DNA from: CAWIUB01 sp963839175
Lineage (GTDB): Bacteria > Actinomycetota > Actinomycetes > Mycobacteriales > Jatrophihabitantaceae
Direction: 5' to 3'
DNA length: 64,000 nucleotides
Assembly (NCBI GenBank): GCA_963839175.1
Contig: CAWIUB010000038.1
Span: forward strand, 29,760 to 93,759
The notes under the pieces are model-generated. The model saw only the letters and a list, made by a program, of their open reading frames with translations. It did no database searches and was not told where the DNA came from. The position numbers and the translations under genes were made by a program. Positions 42,619-52,265 of the stretch are shown here, in pieces. The stretch's first letter is position 1. Each line of letters starts with the position of its first letter.

Positions 42619-44085
42619 GTGGCAGTCACCGATCTGCAGGAGTTTGTCGCGGCGCTCGAGGTCGACGGCGACCTAGCCCGGGTGAATGTCCCCGTCGACC
42701 CGCACCTGGAGGTCACCGGCATCGTCCAGCGGGTTGTGCGTGAGCACGGACCGGCCCTGCTGTTCGAACGACCTACCCGCGGCGAGCTGCCATTGCTGAT
42801 CAACGCGTTCGGGACGCAGCGACGGATGGCCAGGGCGCTCGGTGTCGACTCCTTGGACGACGTGGGGGCCCGCATCGCGGTCCTGCTGAAGCCGGAGCTC
42901 CCGCACGGCATCGGCGGCCTGAGGGACGCCCTCGGCAAGGTGTCGCAGCTGCGCTCGGCCCCCCCGCGACGGGTGAAGTCCGCGCCGTGCCAGGAGATTG
43001 TCCATCGCGGCGATGAGGTCGATCTGTCGATCCTGCCTGGCATCCAGTCCTGGCCGGACGACGGCGGGGTCTTCCTCAACCTCGGCCTCACGCACACGCG
43101 GCACCCCGAAACGGGTGCCCGCAACCTCGGCCTGTACCGGCTGCAGCGGCACGATGCGAGGACCGTCGGGTTGCATTGGCAGATCCACAAGGACTCGACC
43201 TCGCACGCGGCGGTGGCCGAACGGCGCGGCGAGCGGCTGCCGGTTGCGATCGCCTTCGGTTGCCCGCCGGCGGTCACCTACGCGGCGTCCGCGCCGCTAC
43301 CTGCGGACATCGACGAGTACCTGTTCGCCGGCTTCCTGCGGCGCGCGCGAATTGATCTCGTCGACTGCCTGAGCGTGCCGTTGCAGGTGCCGGCGACCGC
43401 ACAGGTGGTGCTGGAGGGCTGGGTTTCGCCGGGGGACCGGCTGCCCGAGGGGCCGTTCGGCGACCACACCGGCTGCTACACGCCCGTCGAGCCGTTCCCG
43501 TTCGTCCACGTCGACGTGCTGACCATGCGGTCGGATGCGATCTACCAGACGATCATCGTGGGTCGTCCGCCCCAAGAGGACGGGCCGATCGGCAAGGCGA
43601 CCGAACGGATCTTCCTGCCGCTACTGCGGTTGACGATCCCCGAGATCGTCGACTACGACCTGCCTGAGGCGGGCGTCTTCCACAACTGTGTGATCGTCTC
43701 GATCGAGAAGCGGTTCCCCAAGCACGCCCAGAAGGTGATGAACGCGATCTGGGGTGCCGGGCTGATGTCGCTGTCGAAGCTGATCGTGGTCGTCGACGCC
43801 GACTGTGACGTGCACGACTACGCCGAGGTGGCCTGGCGGGCGTTCGGGAACGTGGACTACGCGCATGACGTGCAGCACATCGTCGGGCCAGTGGACCACC
43901 TCGATCATGCGGCGTACGAGCAGTTCTTCGGCGGCAAGTTGGGGGTCGACGCTACGCGCAAGCTGCCGACGGAGGGGTATCACCGCGCCGGTGGATGGCC
44001 GGCCGAATGCGTGCTGGACGAATCGACGCTGGCCCTCGTCGAGCGCAAGTGGGCCTCATACGGAATCACGCCGCCACATGGCTGA
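42619..44085 (+). CDS. UbiD-family decarboxylase (menaquinone type)
   Basis: A 488-residue prenylated-FMN-dependent decarboxylase. Visible motifs are LLFERPTRGELPLLINAFG, ARNLGLYRLQRHDARTVGLH and EGWVSPGDRLPEGPFGDHTGCY, the last with the catalytic Glu. KVMNAIWGAGLMSLSK and DVHDYAEVAWRAFGNVDY follow. With UbiX (55351-55983) supplying prenyl-FMN and the UbiA-type enzyme, it likely decarboxylates the prenylated futalosine-pathway intermediate. GTG 42619 is preferred. Phosphofructokinase follows after 26 bp. Confidence 0.9.
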   Translation: MAVTDLQEFVAALEVDGDLARVNVPVDPHLEVTGIVQRVVREHGPALLFERPTRGELPLLINAFGTQRRMARALGVDSLDDVGARIAVLLKPELPHGIGGLRDALGKVSQLRSAPPRRVKSAPCQEIVHRGDEVDLSILPGIQSWPDDGGVFLNLGLTHTRHPETGARNLGLYRLQRHDARTVGLHWQIHKDSTSHAAVAERRGERLPVAIAFGCPPAVTYAASAPLPADIDEYLFAGFLRRARIDLVDCLSVPLQVPATAQVVLEGWVSPGDRLPEGPFGDHTGCYTPVEPFPFVHVDVLTMRSDAIYQTIIVGRPPQEDGPIGKATERIFLPLLRLTIPEIVDYDLPEAGVFHNCVIVSIEKRFPKHAQKVMNAIWGAGLMSLSKLIVVVDADCDVHDYAEVAWRAFGNVDYAHDVQHIVGPVDHLDHAAYEQFFGGKLGVDATRKLPTEGYHRAGGWPAECVLDESTLALVERKWASYGITPPHG

Positions 44086-44111
44086 AACCTTGCCGGGAGA
44101 ACATCGCGGCC

Positions 44112-45449
44112 GTGGTGAGCACCGAGGACCAGCTGACGATTACGGCCGCCGACCTGGCTGTCCGCACACTGGGTGAACCGACCGTGTCGTCGCCGTTGGC
44201 GGGGCTGCTGTCCGCCCGGGCGAGCTCCGTGCATTACGTGCACGAGTCGGACCGGGTGCTGCTGGACGACACGGCCGAGATGGCGGCCGCCCGCGGCCTG
44301 GCCGTTGCAGAGCTGCCATCGTTCGAGCCGGGAGGTCCGCGCGAGCGGCTCTTCTTCGGTGCGGGGAGTACCCGCGTCGGCATCGTCACCTGCGGCGGAC
44401 TGTGTCCGGGCCTGAACAACGTCATTCGGGGGCTCGTCCTCGAGCTCACCACCCACTACGGCGTAACCGACATCCTCGGCTTCCGCAACGGCTATCGCGG
44501 CCTGGTGAAGGACGACGAGCCGATCGCGCTGAACCCCGAGGTCGTGCGCGACATCCACAAGCGCGGCGGGACGATCTTGGGCACCTCGCGGGGCGACCAG
44601 GATGCCGGCGAGATGGTCGACACGCTGGTCCGGTACGGCGTCTGTGTGCTGTTCGTCATCGGCGGCGACGGGACGCTTCGCGGCGCGCAGAAGATCGCCG
44701 ACACGGCGGCGGACCGCGACGTCGTGCTGTCTGTCGTCGGCGTGCCGAAGACGATCGACAACGACATCCCTTACATCGACCACAGCTTTGGATTCCTGAC
44801 GGCGTTCGCCCGCGCCGCGGAGTCGATTCGCGCCGCGCACACCGAGGCCAGCTCTACCCCGCATGGCGTGGGCCTGGTCAAGCTAATGGGACGGCACTCC
44901 GGGTTCATCGCCTGTTACGCGGCGCTGGCCAACCAGGACGTCGATTTCGTGCTGGTGCCCGAGGTGCCGTTCAAGCTGGAAGGCGACAACGGATTGCTGT
45001 GCCACCTGCGCCGGCGGATCGCGGACCAGGGGCACGCCGTGGTCGTCGTCGCTGAAGGCGCGGGACAGGACCTGCTGCAGCCCAACGGTTCGCGCGACGC
45101 CTCCGGCAACCTGCGGCTCGCCGACATCGGCCAGCTGCTGCGCGACCAGATCGCCAACAACTTCGACCGCGCCGGTGCCGAGCTCAGCCTGCGCTACGTC
45201 GACCCGGGCTACGCGATCCGCAGTGTCCCGGCGAACGCCTACGACGGGGTGTATTGCATCCGACTCGCGCAGGCCGCCGTGCATGCCGCGATGGCCGGGC
45301 GCACGGCCATGGTGGTGGGCCGATGGCACGGCCGGTTCGTGCACCTGCCGATCTCGCTTGCCATCGGCAGCCGCAACCAGGTCGATCCGAACGGCGACCT
45401 GTGGATGTCCGTGCTCGAGGTCACCGGCCAGCCGCTGCGCTTCGGTTAG
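44112..45449 (+). CDS. ATP-dependent 6-phosphofructokinase (long form)
   Basis: A 445-residue enzyme of the long, plant/spirochaete-like PFK group. The N-terminal 80 residues precede VGIVTCGGLCPGLNNVIRG. GGDGTLRGAQ, with Gly at the discriminating position, favours ATP over pyrophosphate. PKTIDNDIPY carries the catalytic Asp, and LMGRHSGFIACYAAL follows. The Lys in PKTID is seen in several pyrophosphate enzymes as well as in long ATP enzymes, so donor choice is not certain. Start GTG 44112 or 44115. Confidence 0.88.
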   Translation: MVSTEDQLTITAADLAVRTLGEPTVSSPLAGLLSARASSVHYVHESDRVLLDDTAEMAAARGLAVAELPSFEPGGPRERLFFGAGSTRVGIVTCGGLCPGLNNVIRGLVLELTTHYGVTDILGFRNGYRGLVKDDEPIALNPEVVRDIHKRGGTILGTSRGDQDAGEMVDTLVRYGVCVLFVIGGDGTLRGAQKIADTAADRDVVLSVVGVPKTIDNDIPYIDHSFGFLTAFARAAESIRAAHTEASSTPHGVGLVKLMGRHSGFIACYAALANQDVDFVLVPEVPFKLEGDNGLLCHLRRRIADQGHAVVVVAEGAGQDLLQPNGSRDASGNLRLADIGQLLRDQIANNFDRAGAELSLRYVDPGYAIRSVPANAYDGVYCIRLAQAAVHAAMAGRTAMVVGRWHGRFVHLPISLAIGSRNQVDPNGDLWMSVLEVTGQPLRFG

Positions 45450-45673
45450 CGATCGTCGGTGCGCAGCCGGTTGACAGCCTCCCTGGCGGCGTCCGCCTGC
45501 CGCTCGTGTTGGGCCACCGCCCACCGCCTGGTCGCCCGGTCGATGGCGATCGTGGTCCAGCCGTCGCGAGGGTCGTCGGCCACGAACGACGTCCACCGCT
45601 GTCCGCGGGCCGAGCGGCGCGATGACCCGGCAGCCTCCATCTGCACAGTGTGCGCGATTTCGGATTGGTTCAC
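45446..45673 (-). CDS. Small hypothetical protein, 75 aa
   Basis: No family is recognised. The product starts MNQSEIAHTVQMEAA, has a compact middle (WTSFVADDPRDGWTTIAIDR) and an Arg/Gln-rich helical end. It converges on phosphofructokinase with a 4-bp overlap. Codon use is reasonably actinobacterial. It is retained as a probable gene. Confidence 0.45.
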   Translation of the reverse strand: MNQSEIAHTVQMEAAGSSRRSARGQRWTSFVADDPRDGWTTIAIDRATRRWAVAQHERQADAAREAVNRLRTDDR

Positions 45674-46089
45674 CGAGACTTCGACGGGACGGCGACGTCG
45701 ACTCCGATCAGCAATGCGGCCAGATCTTTGCCTGCGACGCCGATGCCGACGGGCAGAACAACTTGTGCGGCAGGTCGATCAGATCGCCGGGATGCCAAGT
45801 CGCTAGGAGTGTCAGCGGCCATGGCGAACTGCCCAGCGGCGGTCACCAAGGGCAAGATCAGTGCCGCTACCGAAGGTGACTACAGAGGACGGGCGCCATG
45901 GAGCTCGTAGCGGCGCGCTCGGTGGGCAATCGAGGCCTCGGCATCGGCCGGAGCCGAGCACGGAAGGCGGCCGATGCGGACGACTGTCAGCGCGAGTGCG
46001 ATTGCTTGGGCGTCGTCACGGTCGGTGAAGATCGGACGTTCGCGGTCGCCCACGCGGTGGCGGCCCACCCAGCCCAAAGACTCGACTCG
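45674..46089. other. Low-information intergenic stretch with decayed coding traces
   Basis: No convincing intact gene is present in these 416 bases. A 61-codon minus frame (45670-45855) ends KDLAALLIGVDVAVPSKSR but has no recognisable family. A transposase-like trace lies at 45880-46077. Base composition is less G+C-biased than in neighbouring core genes, consistent with old acquired or eroding DNA. Confidence 0.4.
45880..46077 (-). pseudogene. Possible IS110-type transposase remnant
   Basis: The minus frame reads FTDRDDAQAIALALTVV, then RIGRLPCSAPADAEASIAHR and ARRYELHG. This recalls the D-x2-DA...GRL...RR-E-L pattern in the N-terminal half of IS110-family transposases. The fragment is only 65 codons and no inverted repeats or catalytic serine region are visible. 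The assignment is tentative. Confidence 0.25.
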
Positions 46090-46365
46090 CTACTCCTCCG
46101 AAACGAGATCGATCCGAACTCGAATCGGACGTCCCGAGCCGTCCCATTCGATGAGGTCCGGATAAACACCGTCAGCCCAAACCTCAGCCAAGACGCCGTC
46201 ATACCCAGGCACTACGTCAGTCACAGTTAGGTGTGCATCGTGGTCTTCCGCGAGCATGTACATCGCATCCACAATGGCATCTTCAGCCGTGTCGACTGAG
46301 ACGGAACCGATCCGGATAGTCCGGTTCGCGAGCGACTCACCCTGCGACGACGGTTCGATAGACAC
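46090..46365 (-). CDS. Small acidic hypothetical protein, 91 aa
   Basis: No family is recognised. The sequence looks folded rather than random: RTIRIGSVSVDTAEDAIVDA, AHLTVTDVVPGYDGVLAEVW, then PDLIEWDGSGRPIRVRIDL. It is strongly acidic with an alternating hydrophobic pattern suggesting beta strands. It lies downstream of the membrane protein at 46399-46887 on the same strand. Confidence 0.5.
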   Translation of the reverse strand: MSIEPSSQGESLANRTIRIGSVSVDTAEDAIVDAMYMLAEDHDAHLTVTDVVPGYDGVLAEVWADGVYPDLIEWDGSGRPIRVRIDLVSEE

Positions 46366-46398
46366 ACCGCTAGGCAGCGACCGGAACGCACGTGATGG

Positions 46399-46887
46399 TC
46401 ATCCCAAGCGCACGCGGGTCGCTGCCGGACCGGCGTTCGCGGAGGTTTGTTGGGCCAATAGCTGTGCGAGGTAGGCCGACTGGGCTGCACGCTGCTCGCC
46501 GGTGGCGCAGCTGGGCAGGTCGGTGCGGACGGTGCCGCTGTGGCGGGAGTCGCGGTCGGCGCCGGCGTGTTCGTCTGTCGGAGGCCCCGGCGCGATGACG
46601 CAGCTAAGCACGCCTCTGCTTGAGGGGGGCGTCGCTGGGGCCCCCTCGCCGACTGGCGTGTCGCGATTCGCACTGCTGGGCGATCCGTGCGTTGTGGCGA
46701 GTAGAAGTCCGGTCAGTACCGCAACGGACACCGCGACGGTCTCGATCCATCCGCGCGCCCGGGCGAACCGTGGTTCGGTGGGCCGCCGATGATGGCCGGC
46801 GGTCTGTCCGAGGTCTTCGTCCTGCGTGGTGACCGCGTCCGCGAGATCGGCTGGCACCGCGTATTCATCGAAGTGTGGACTGTTCAT
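46399..46887 (-). CDS. Small single-pass membrane protein, function unknown
   Basis: A 162-residue protein. A hydrophilic N-terminus of about 48 residues (MNSPHFDEYAVPADLADAV) precedes a transmembrane helix (TVAVSVAVLTGLLLA). A Pro/Thr/Ser-rich extracytoplasmic part with two Cys follows, then a Gln/Ala-rich end. It is transcribed divergently from the large SARP-STAND gene, 273 bp away. That makes it a possible functional neighbour, but no domain is recognised. Confidence 0.5.
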   Translation of the reverse strand: MNSPHFDEYAVPADLADAVTTQDEDLGQTAGHHRRPTEPRFARARGWIETVAVSVAVLTGLLLATTHGSPSSANRDTPVGEGAPATPPSSRGVLSCVIAPGPPTDEHAGADRDSRHSGTVRTDLPSCATGEQRAAQSAYLAQLLAQQTSANAGPAATRVRLG

Positions 46888-47160
46888 GACACGCTCCCTG
46901 AGGTCGGGAGCCTTCGACGCGGTGTCCAGCGTCGATGTGGCTTCTCGTGGTGGTCGGCACTCACGGTCGGCCTGGGCGCTGCAGAACTGCTGGAAGGCTT
47001 CTTCCAGCGGTTCTCAAGCGGCTGGATTGAGGCTGTAGCCCATGGACAGGCGAGACGGCGGCCGCACCTATCGCTTTGAGGCGGAAGGTTCAATACTCAG
47101 CGGCATGGGGGGCGAAATCTCCGCCAGGCTCACCGGCCCAATCTCTATGAGCCGGTGCGG
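46888..47160. other. Divergent intergenic region before the SARP-STAND gene
   Basis: Frames here are short and inconsistent, with no recognisable protein. The stretch must hold promoters for the membrane protein (minus) and the SARP-STAND gene (plus). No clear SARP-type direct repeat was found by eye. Confidence 0.4.
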
Positions 47161-50100
47161 ATGGAGTTCTGCGTTCTCGGGCCGCTCGAGGTCGGCATCG
47201 CAAGCGAGCCGATCCGAGTCGGCGGGCCGAAGCAGCAGGCGGTCTTGGCCCACCTGGTTATCCGCGCGAACGAGCTCGTCCCAGCCGCGGCCCTGGTCGA
47301 TGAGCTCTGGGGCGATGAACCGCCCGACCAGGCCCGGAACATCATTCAGACCTACGTCTCGCACCTGCGCAGGGCGCTTGGACCCGACCGCATCGAGTGG
47401 CGCCCACCGGGCTATCTGCTGAGGCTCGATCCGGCGGAGCTGGACGCTGCCCGGTTCGAGACGTTGCTGCGGGACGCGACCAAGGCCCGCCCGGTCGATC
47501 CGCGCATCGCCGTGGGCATCCTCGACGATGCGCTGGCATTGTGGCGCGGCCCGGCTCTGGCCGGTCTGGCCGAGCAGCGGTCACTTCGCGCCGAAGCCAC
47601 CAGACTCGACGACCTGCGCCTGCAGGCGCAGGAGGAACGGGCAGCGGCGCTTCTGGCGGTCGGAGATCCCGCTCGAGCGATCGGCGAGCTCGAGGCTGTG
47701 CTGGTGCACCACCCACTGCGGGAGAGCCTGTGGGCGCTGCTGATGCTGGCCTGCTACCGGGACGGCCGTCAGGCCGATGCGTTGGCGGCCTTCCAGCGCG
47801 CGAGAGAGGTCCTTGCCGATGAACTCGGGATCGATCCGTCGGCCGAGCTGGTCAGGTTGCAGCAGCGAATCCTGCGCCAAGACCGGGGACTGCATCTGCG
47901 CGGCGAGCCGCTTCGGGGCTATCGACTCCTCGAAAAGATCTTCGAGGGTCCGCAGGGTGTCGTCTTCCGCGCGATCCAGCCGCGGGTCGAGCGAGACGTC
48001 GCCGTCAAGATCTTCGGCGAAGCCATCGCCACCGACCCGGACTTCGTGCGACGCTTCGAACAGGGCGCCCAAGCAGTCGCTTCGCTGGAGCATCCGCATA
48101 TCGTTCCGATCTATGACTACTGGCGGGAGCCGGATCGCGCCTACGTCGTTTCCAGGTATCTCCGAGGCGGAAGCCTGCAGGTGCTCAAGGACCGTGGAGA
48201 GAGCGCTGCCCTCGACGTGGCAGTTCAGGTCGTCGCGCAGATCGCGTCAGCGCTGGCGTTTGCGCACCGTCAGGGCGTCGTGCATGGGAATCTGCGACCG
48301 TCCAACGTGCTGTTCGATGGTGAGGGCAATGCCTACCTCGCGGACTTCCTGTTGGGTGTCGGCTCGGGCGTTGACCCGGCTGACCCTTCTACAGACGTGC
48401 GGGACCTCGCCGGCCTCGCGTCTGGGTTGCTCGGAGATCGCATGCCCGGCAGCCTGCGGGTGCTTGTCGAAGTCGCGGTGGGCGGGACTCAGGTACCCGA
48501 AGCCGAAGCTTTTGCGCGGGCCGCGCGGGAGGTCCTGGAGCCGTCGGCGGCAGTCGAGCCGCTGCGGACGGACGCCCGGAACCCGTACAAGGGCCTGCGC
48601 GCATTCACCGAGGGCGATGCACGCGACTTCTTCGGAAGAGGGGAGCTCGTTCACCGCCTGATCGGCCGCCTCCGCCAGGCGGGTACCGGATCCAGGTTCC
48701 TCGCCGTCATCGGAGCGAGTGGAAGCGGCAAGTCCTCGGTTGTGCGAGCCGGTCTCGTCCCCATCATCCGGGGTGGGGCACTGGGGGAGCCAGGCCGCTA
48801 CTTCATCGCCGAGATGTGCCCCGGCCCGCACCCGATGGAGGAGCTCGAAGCTGCGCTGCTTCGGATCGCGGTGCGCTCGGCCGCCCGCGTTCACGACGTG
48901 CTCGATTCCAGTTCTCGTGGTCTCATGCAGGCAGTCGACCTCGTGGCCCCGGATCGGGCGCAGCTGGTACTCGTCGTTGATCAATTCGAAGAGGTCTTTA
49001 CGCTCTGCGCGCAGGAGCCTGAACGCGAACAGTTCCTCGAGTCCTTACGCGTCGCCACTGTGGACCCGGAGAGCCGGGTGCGGGTCATCGTGACGCTCCG
49101 TGCCGACTTCTATGACCGGCCACTGAGGTATCCGCGCTTCGGTGAGCTCCTGGCAACCAGGACCGAGGCGGTCCCTCCGCTCACGGCCGACGAGCTGGAG
49201 CAGGCCATCCGCCGGCCGGCCGAACAGGTCAGAGCCACCCCCGAGCCCGGACTGGTCGCGGAGATGATCGCCGAGGTCGCCCACCAGCCCGGTGCGCTAC
49301 CCCTGCTCCAGTACGCGCTCACCGACCTGTTCGAACGGCGAAGCGGAGACCGGCTGACCCTCCAGGCGGCCCGCGAGGTCGGCGGTGTTGCCGGTGCCCT
49401 ATCCGCGCGAGCCGAGCGCATCCTCGCGGCGATGAACCCGCACGGGCAGCGGGCGATCAAACAGGTGTTCCTCAGACTGGTCACCCTCGGAGAGGGCACC
49501 CAGGACACCCGGCGACGGGTACCCAGGAGCGAACTGGACGCCCTCGAGGTGGATCCGGACGCGATCGACAGCGTGCTCGACGTGTTCGGACGACACCGGT
49601 TCCTCACCTTCGATCGCGACCCGGCCACCCGCGAGCCCACCGTCGAGATCGCGCACGAAGCGCTGCTCACCGCGTGGGGACGGCTACGAAGCTGGATCGA
49701 GGACGCGCGCGACGACCTGCGCCAGGAACGCCGACTCGCCCGGGCAGCGACCGAATGGCGAGGCTCGGATCACGATCCGAGCTTCCTGCTGCGGGGTGCG
49801 CAGCTCGAACAGGTCGCCGAGTGGGTCAACGGCACCGACCTGGCGATCGGGCAGACCGAGCGGGCCTACCTCAAGGCGAGCGTCGATCAGCGCGACCAAG
49901 ACCGGGCTGCAGAAGACGAGCGACGCGGGCGCGAGGCGCGGACCGAGCGACGATCCCGACGACGTCTCCGGGCGCTGGTCGCCGTGTTCGCAGTCGCAGC
50001 GCTGATCGCCGCGATACTCACCGTGGTCGCCAGGAAACAGACGGACCGCGCGAGCAGCGCGGCACGCATCGCGACGGCGCGCGAGCTGGCTGCGGCGGCG

Positions 50101-52167
50101 GTAGAGAACGTCGACGTCGACCCGGAACGAAGCATCCTGCTGGCGATCGCGGCCGTTGCCAAGACCCGAAAGGTGGACGGTTCCGTGCTCCCCGAGACCG
50201 AGGAGGCGCTGCACCGCGCGATCACCGCATCGCGGATTGTCCTGACCGTTACGGGACGGGGGGGAGCCCTCGCGTGGAGCCCAACCGGCGTCTTCGTCAC
50301 GCAGGGCCTCGACCGATCGGGAACCATCGACATCCGAGACGCCTCCACCGGAACGCGAGTGTTGGCGTTCCACGGACATGCCATCAAGGTCACCGGCGTG
50401 GCATTCAGCCGCGACGGTTCCAGGCTCGCCACCACCGGTGCCGACGGGCTGCTCAAGGTCTGGGACCCGGCCACCGGCCGTCTGCTGGCATCCGTCTGGG
50501 GATCCGATGACTCGTTCGCCCCGTCGTTTAGTGCCGACGGCTCCCTGGCCGGGGCGGTGTGGGGCGACGAAACCGTACGGGTCATGAACCTGGTGACCAA
50601 GCGGGTGGTCTGGAGCCGCAACCTGGCCGGCTCACGAGCCATCACGTTCAGCCCCAGCGGGAGGCTTCTCGCGGTGGCAGGCCTCCATTGGAACGGCACC
50701 GTATTCGACCTCCACAGTGGCAAGCCGGTGTTCCAGCTGAAGGAACGAGCCAGCAACGTCGTGTACGAAGACACGCGGGCGATCGGGTGGAGCCCCGACG
50801 GCCGATACATCGCTACCACCAGCACTGACGGCACGCCGCGGGTGTGGGACTCCCGCACCGGACGACTCCTGTTCGTGCTCCGCGGCCATGTCGGGGTTGC
50901 CTACACCCTGGCCTGGAGCCCGCATCCCGCCACAGCCCGTTCCGACGACCTGGTCACCGGCGGAACCGACGGCGTCGCGAAGGTATGGAACATTCGCGCC
51001 GACGGATTCGAGGAACTGCAGTCGCTGTCGAGCCGAGAGATGATCGGCGGGATAGGCGGGCTGGCGTTCTCCCCCGACGGGACCGAAGTGATGGCAGGAG
51101 GCACCGCGGTCAAGATCTGGCAGCTCGGTCCCAACGGCGGCGCCGAGTGGGCGACCCTGCCCTCATCTGGCCCCGCCCAGTTCTTGTCGAACCAGCTTGT
51201 CGTTGCACCCGGCATGGACGGCGCGACGCCGACCGTGTGGGACGTGCAGACCAAGCGAAAGCTTCGCACCATGGCGTCTGCAGAATTCGGCATCTCCACG
51301 CTGACCATCAGCCCACACCACGACGCAATCCTCGCAGGCGGTTTGGGGCTCGGGAACTGCGACGCCGAACTGGGAGGCGAGTGGGACGTCGCCACCGGCG
51401 AGCACCGCTTCCCGCTTCATGAATGCGTGAGCGACGTCGCCTTCAGCCCAGACGGCAGGTATTACGTGGCGGCCAGCCCCAACCAAGACGCCTGGATCTA
51501 CGATCACACCGGCGCCCCGATCGCGGTCATTCCAGAGTTTCGGAGCCTTTCCAGAGCCCGGTTCAGCTCCGACGGCCATCTGGTCGCGGTCACCGGGTTC
51601 ACCTCGACGAACGGGATCTTTCCGAATCGGGCGGAAATCTGGGACTGGGGACTTGGACGCATCGTCGGCGAGATCCCGACCGGCACCGACGCAGTTCTGG
51701 ACTTCGATCCCACCGGTCCCAGGCTCGTGACGATCGGTCCCCAAGGACGAGCCGAGATCTGGAACGTGCAACCCGACCCGAACCGAGTTGGGACGGCCAC
51801 GGCGTGGACCCTGCGAGACCTGAAGCGGGTCGCGACCCTCGAGGGTCAGTCGGGGCGAGTCAGCGATCTGCAGTTCAGTCCTAACGGAAAGGTCATCGCC
51901 GCCGCCGGTGACGACGGCGCGGTCCATCTCTACGATGCCGACACCGGCGCCCAGCACCTGGTCTTGCCAGGCAGCACGTGTGGCATCTCGCATGTTGCCT
52001 TCAGCCCGGACGGGACGAAGCTCGCCTCCTCCAGCCCCTGCGGCGAGGTTCGGATCTGGGCGCTCAACATCAACGACCTGCTTCATATCGCTCAGCAGAA
52101 GGTCACCAGATCGCTCACCAACGACGAATGCCGCCAGTACCTCCACGCCGACCAATGCCCACCATGA
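47161..52167 (+). CDS. SARP-pseudokinase-STAND NTPase-WD40 transmembrane regulator
   Basis: A 1668-residue protein (ATG 47161; GTG 47155 is possible). Order: an OmpR-like SARP DNA-binding domain (MEFCVLGPLEV to about residue 95); a bacterial transcriptional activation domain (about 96-240); a protein-kinase-like domain (about 255-450) that keeps VAVKIF but has HGNLRPSN for HRDxKxxN and DFL for DFG, so it is probably inactive. Then comes an nSTAND-type NTPase with Walker A GASGSGKSS (about 518) and Walker B LVLVVDQFEE (about 607), a basic stretch and one transmembrane helix (about 938-960). A WD40 propeller with repeated FSPDG motifs (about 1035-1640) and LTNDECRQYLHADQCPP close it. The positive-inside rule puts the DNA-binding end in the cytoplasm and WD40 outside. 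Confidence 0.9.
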   Translation: MEFCVLGPLEVGIASEPIRVGGPKQQAVLAHLVIRANELVPAAALVDELWGDEPPDQARNIIQTYVSHLRRALGPDRIEWRPPGYLLRLDPAELDAARFETLLRDATKARPVDPRIAVGILDDALALWRGPALAGLAEQRSLRAEATRLDDLRLQAQEERAAALLAVGDPARAIGELEAVLVHHPLRESLWALLMLACYRDGRQADALAAFQRAREVLADELGIDPSAELVRLQQRILRQDRGLHLRGEPLRGYRLLEKIFEGPQGVVFRAIQPRVERDVAVKIFGEAIATDPDFVRRFEQGAQAVASLEHPHIVPIYDYWREPDRAYVVSRYLRGGSLQVLKDRGESAALDVAVQVVAQIASALAFAHRQGVVHGNLRPSNVLFDGEGNAYLADFLLGVGSGVDPADPSTDVRDLAGLASGLLGDRMPGSLRVLVEVAVGGTQVPEAEAFARAAREVLEPSAAVEPLRTDARNPYKGLRAFTEGDARDFFGRGELVHRLIGRLRQAGTGSRFLAVIGASGSGKSSVVRAGLVPIIRGGALGEPGRYFIAEMCPGPHPMEELEAALLRIAVRSAARVHDVLDSSSRGLMQAVDLVAPDRAQLVLVVDQFEEVFTLCAQEPEREQFLESLRVATVDPESRVRVIVTLRADFYDRPLRYPRFGELLATRTEAVPPLTADELEQAIRRPAEQVRATPEPGLVAEMIAEVAHQPGALPLLQYALTDLFERRSGDRLTLQAAREVGGVAGALSARAERILAAMNPHGQRAIKQVFLRLVTLGEGTQDTRRRVPRSELDALEVDPDAIDSVLDVFGRHRFLTFDRDPATREPTVEIAHEALLTAWGRLRSWIEDARDDLRQERRLARAATEWRGSDHDPSFLLRGAQLEQVAEWVNGTDLAIGQTERAYLKASVDQRDQDRAAEDERRGREARTERRSRRRLRALVAVFAVAALIAAILTVVARKQTDRASSAARIATARELAAAAVENVDVDPERSILLAIAAVAKTRKVDGSVLPETEEALHRAITASRIVLTVTGRGGALAWSPTGVFVTQGLDRSGTIDIRDASTGTRVLAFHGHAIKVTGVAFSRDGSRLATTGADGLLKVWDPATGRLLASVWGSDDSFAPSFSADGSLAGAVWGDETVRVMNLVTKRVVWSRNLAGSRAITFSPSGRLLAVAGLHWNGTVFDLHSGKPVFQLKERASNVVYEDTRAIGWSPDGRYIATTSTDGTPRVWDSRTGRLLFVLRGHVGVAYTLAWSPHPATARSDDLVTGGTDGVAKVWNIRADGFEELQSLSSREMIGGIGGLAFSPDGTEVMAGGTAVKIWQLGPNGGAEWATLPSSGPAQFLSNQLVVAPGMDGATPTVWDVQTKRKLRTMASAEFGISTLTISPHHDAILAGGLGLGNCDAELGGEWDVATGEHRFPLHECVSDVAFSPDGRYYVAASPNQDAWIYDHTGAPIAVIPEFRSLSRARFSSDGHLVAVTGFTSTNGIFPNRAEIWDWGLGRIVGEIPTGTDAVLDFDPTGPRLVTIGPQGRAEIWNVQPDPNRVGTATAWTLRDLKRVATLEGQSGRVSDLQFSPNGKVIAAAGDDGAVHLYDADTGAQHLVLPGSTCGISHVAFSPDGTKLASSSPCGEVRIWALNINDLLHIAQQKVTRSLTNDECRQYLHADQCPP

Positions 52168-52265
52168 CTCGGACGCCCGGCGATCAGCGTGCAGTATCGC
52201 ACTGCGGGTTCATGAGGGTCCGGACCGCCCGGACGTTCTCGGAACCCGTTTGAGTGCAGCATCGA

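Noticed and set aside
47397..52155. Several open frames within the SARP-STAND gene
   Set aside because: The main frame has continuous domain signatures over 1668 codons. The others are composition artefacts.
51400..52160. Regularly spaced similar DNA segments near the end of the SARP-STAND gene, considered as a CRISPR or tandem repeat
   Set aside because: They are the WD40 repeat codons (FSPDG and similar). Spacing and sequence vary, and there are no spacers.
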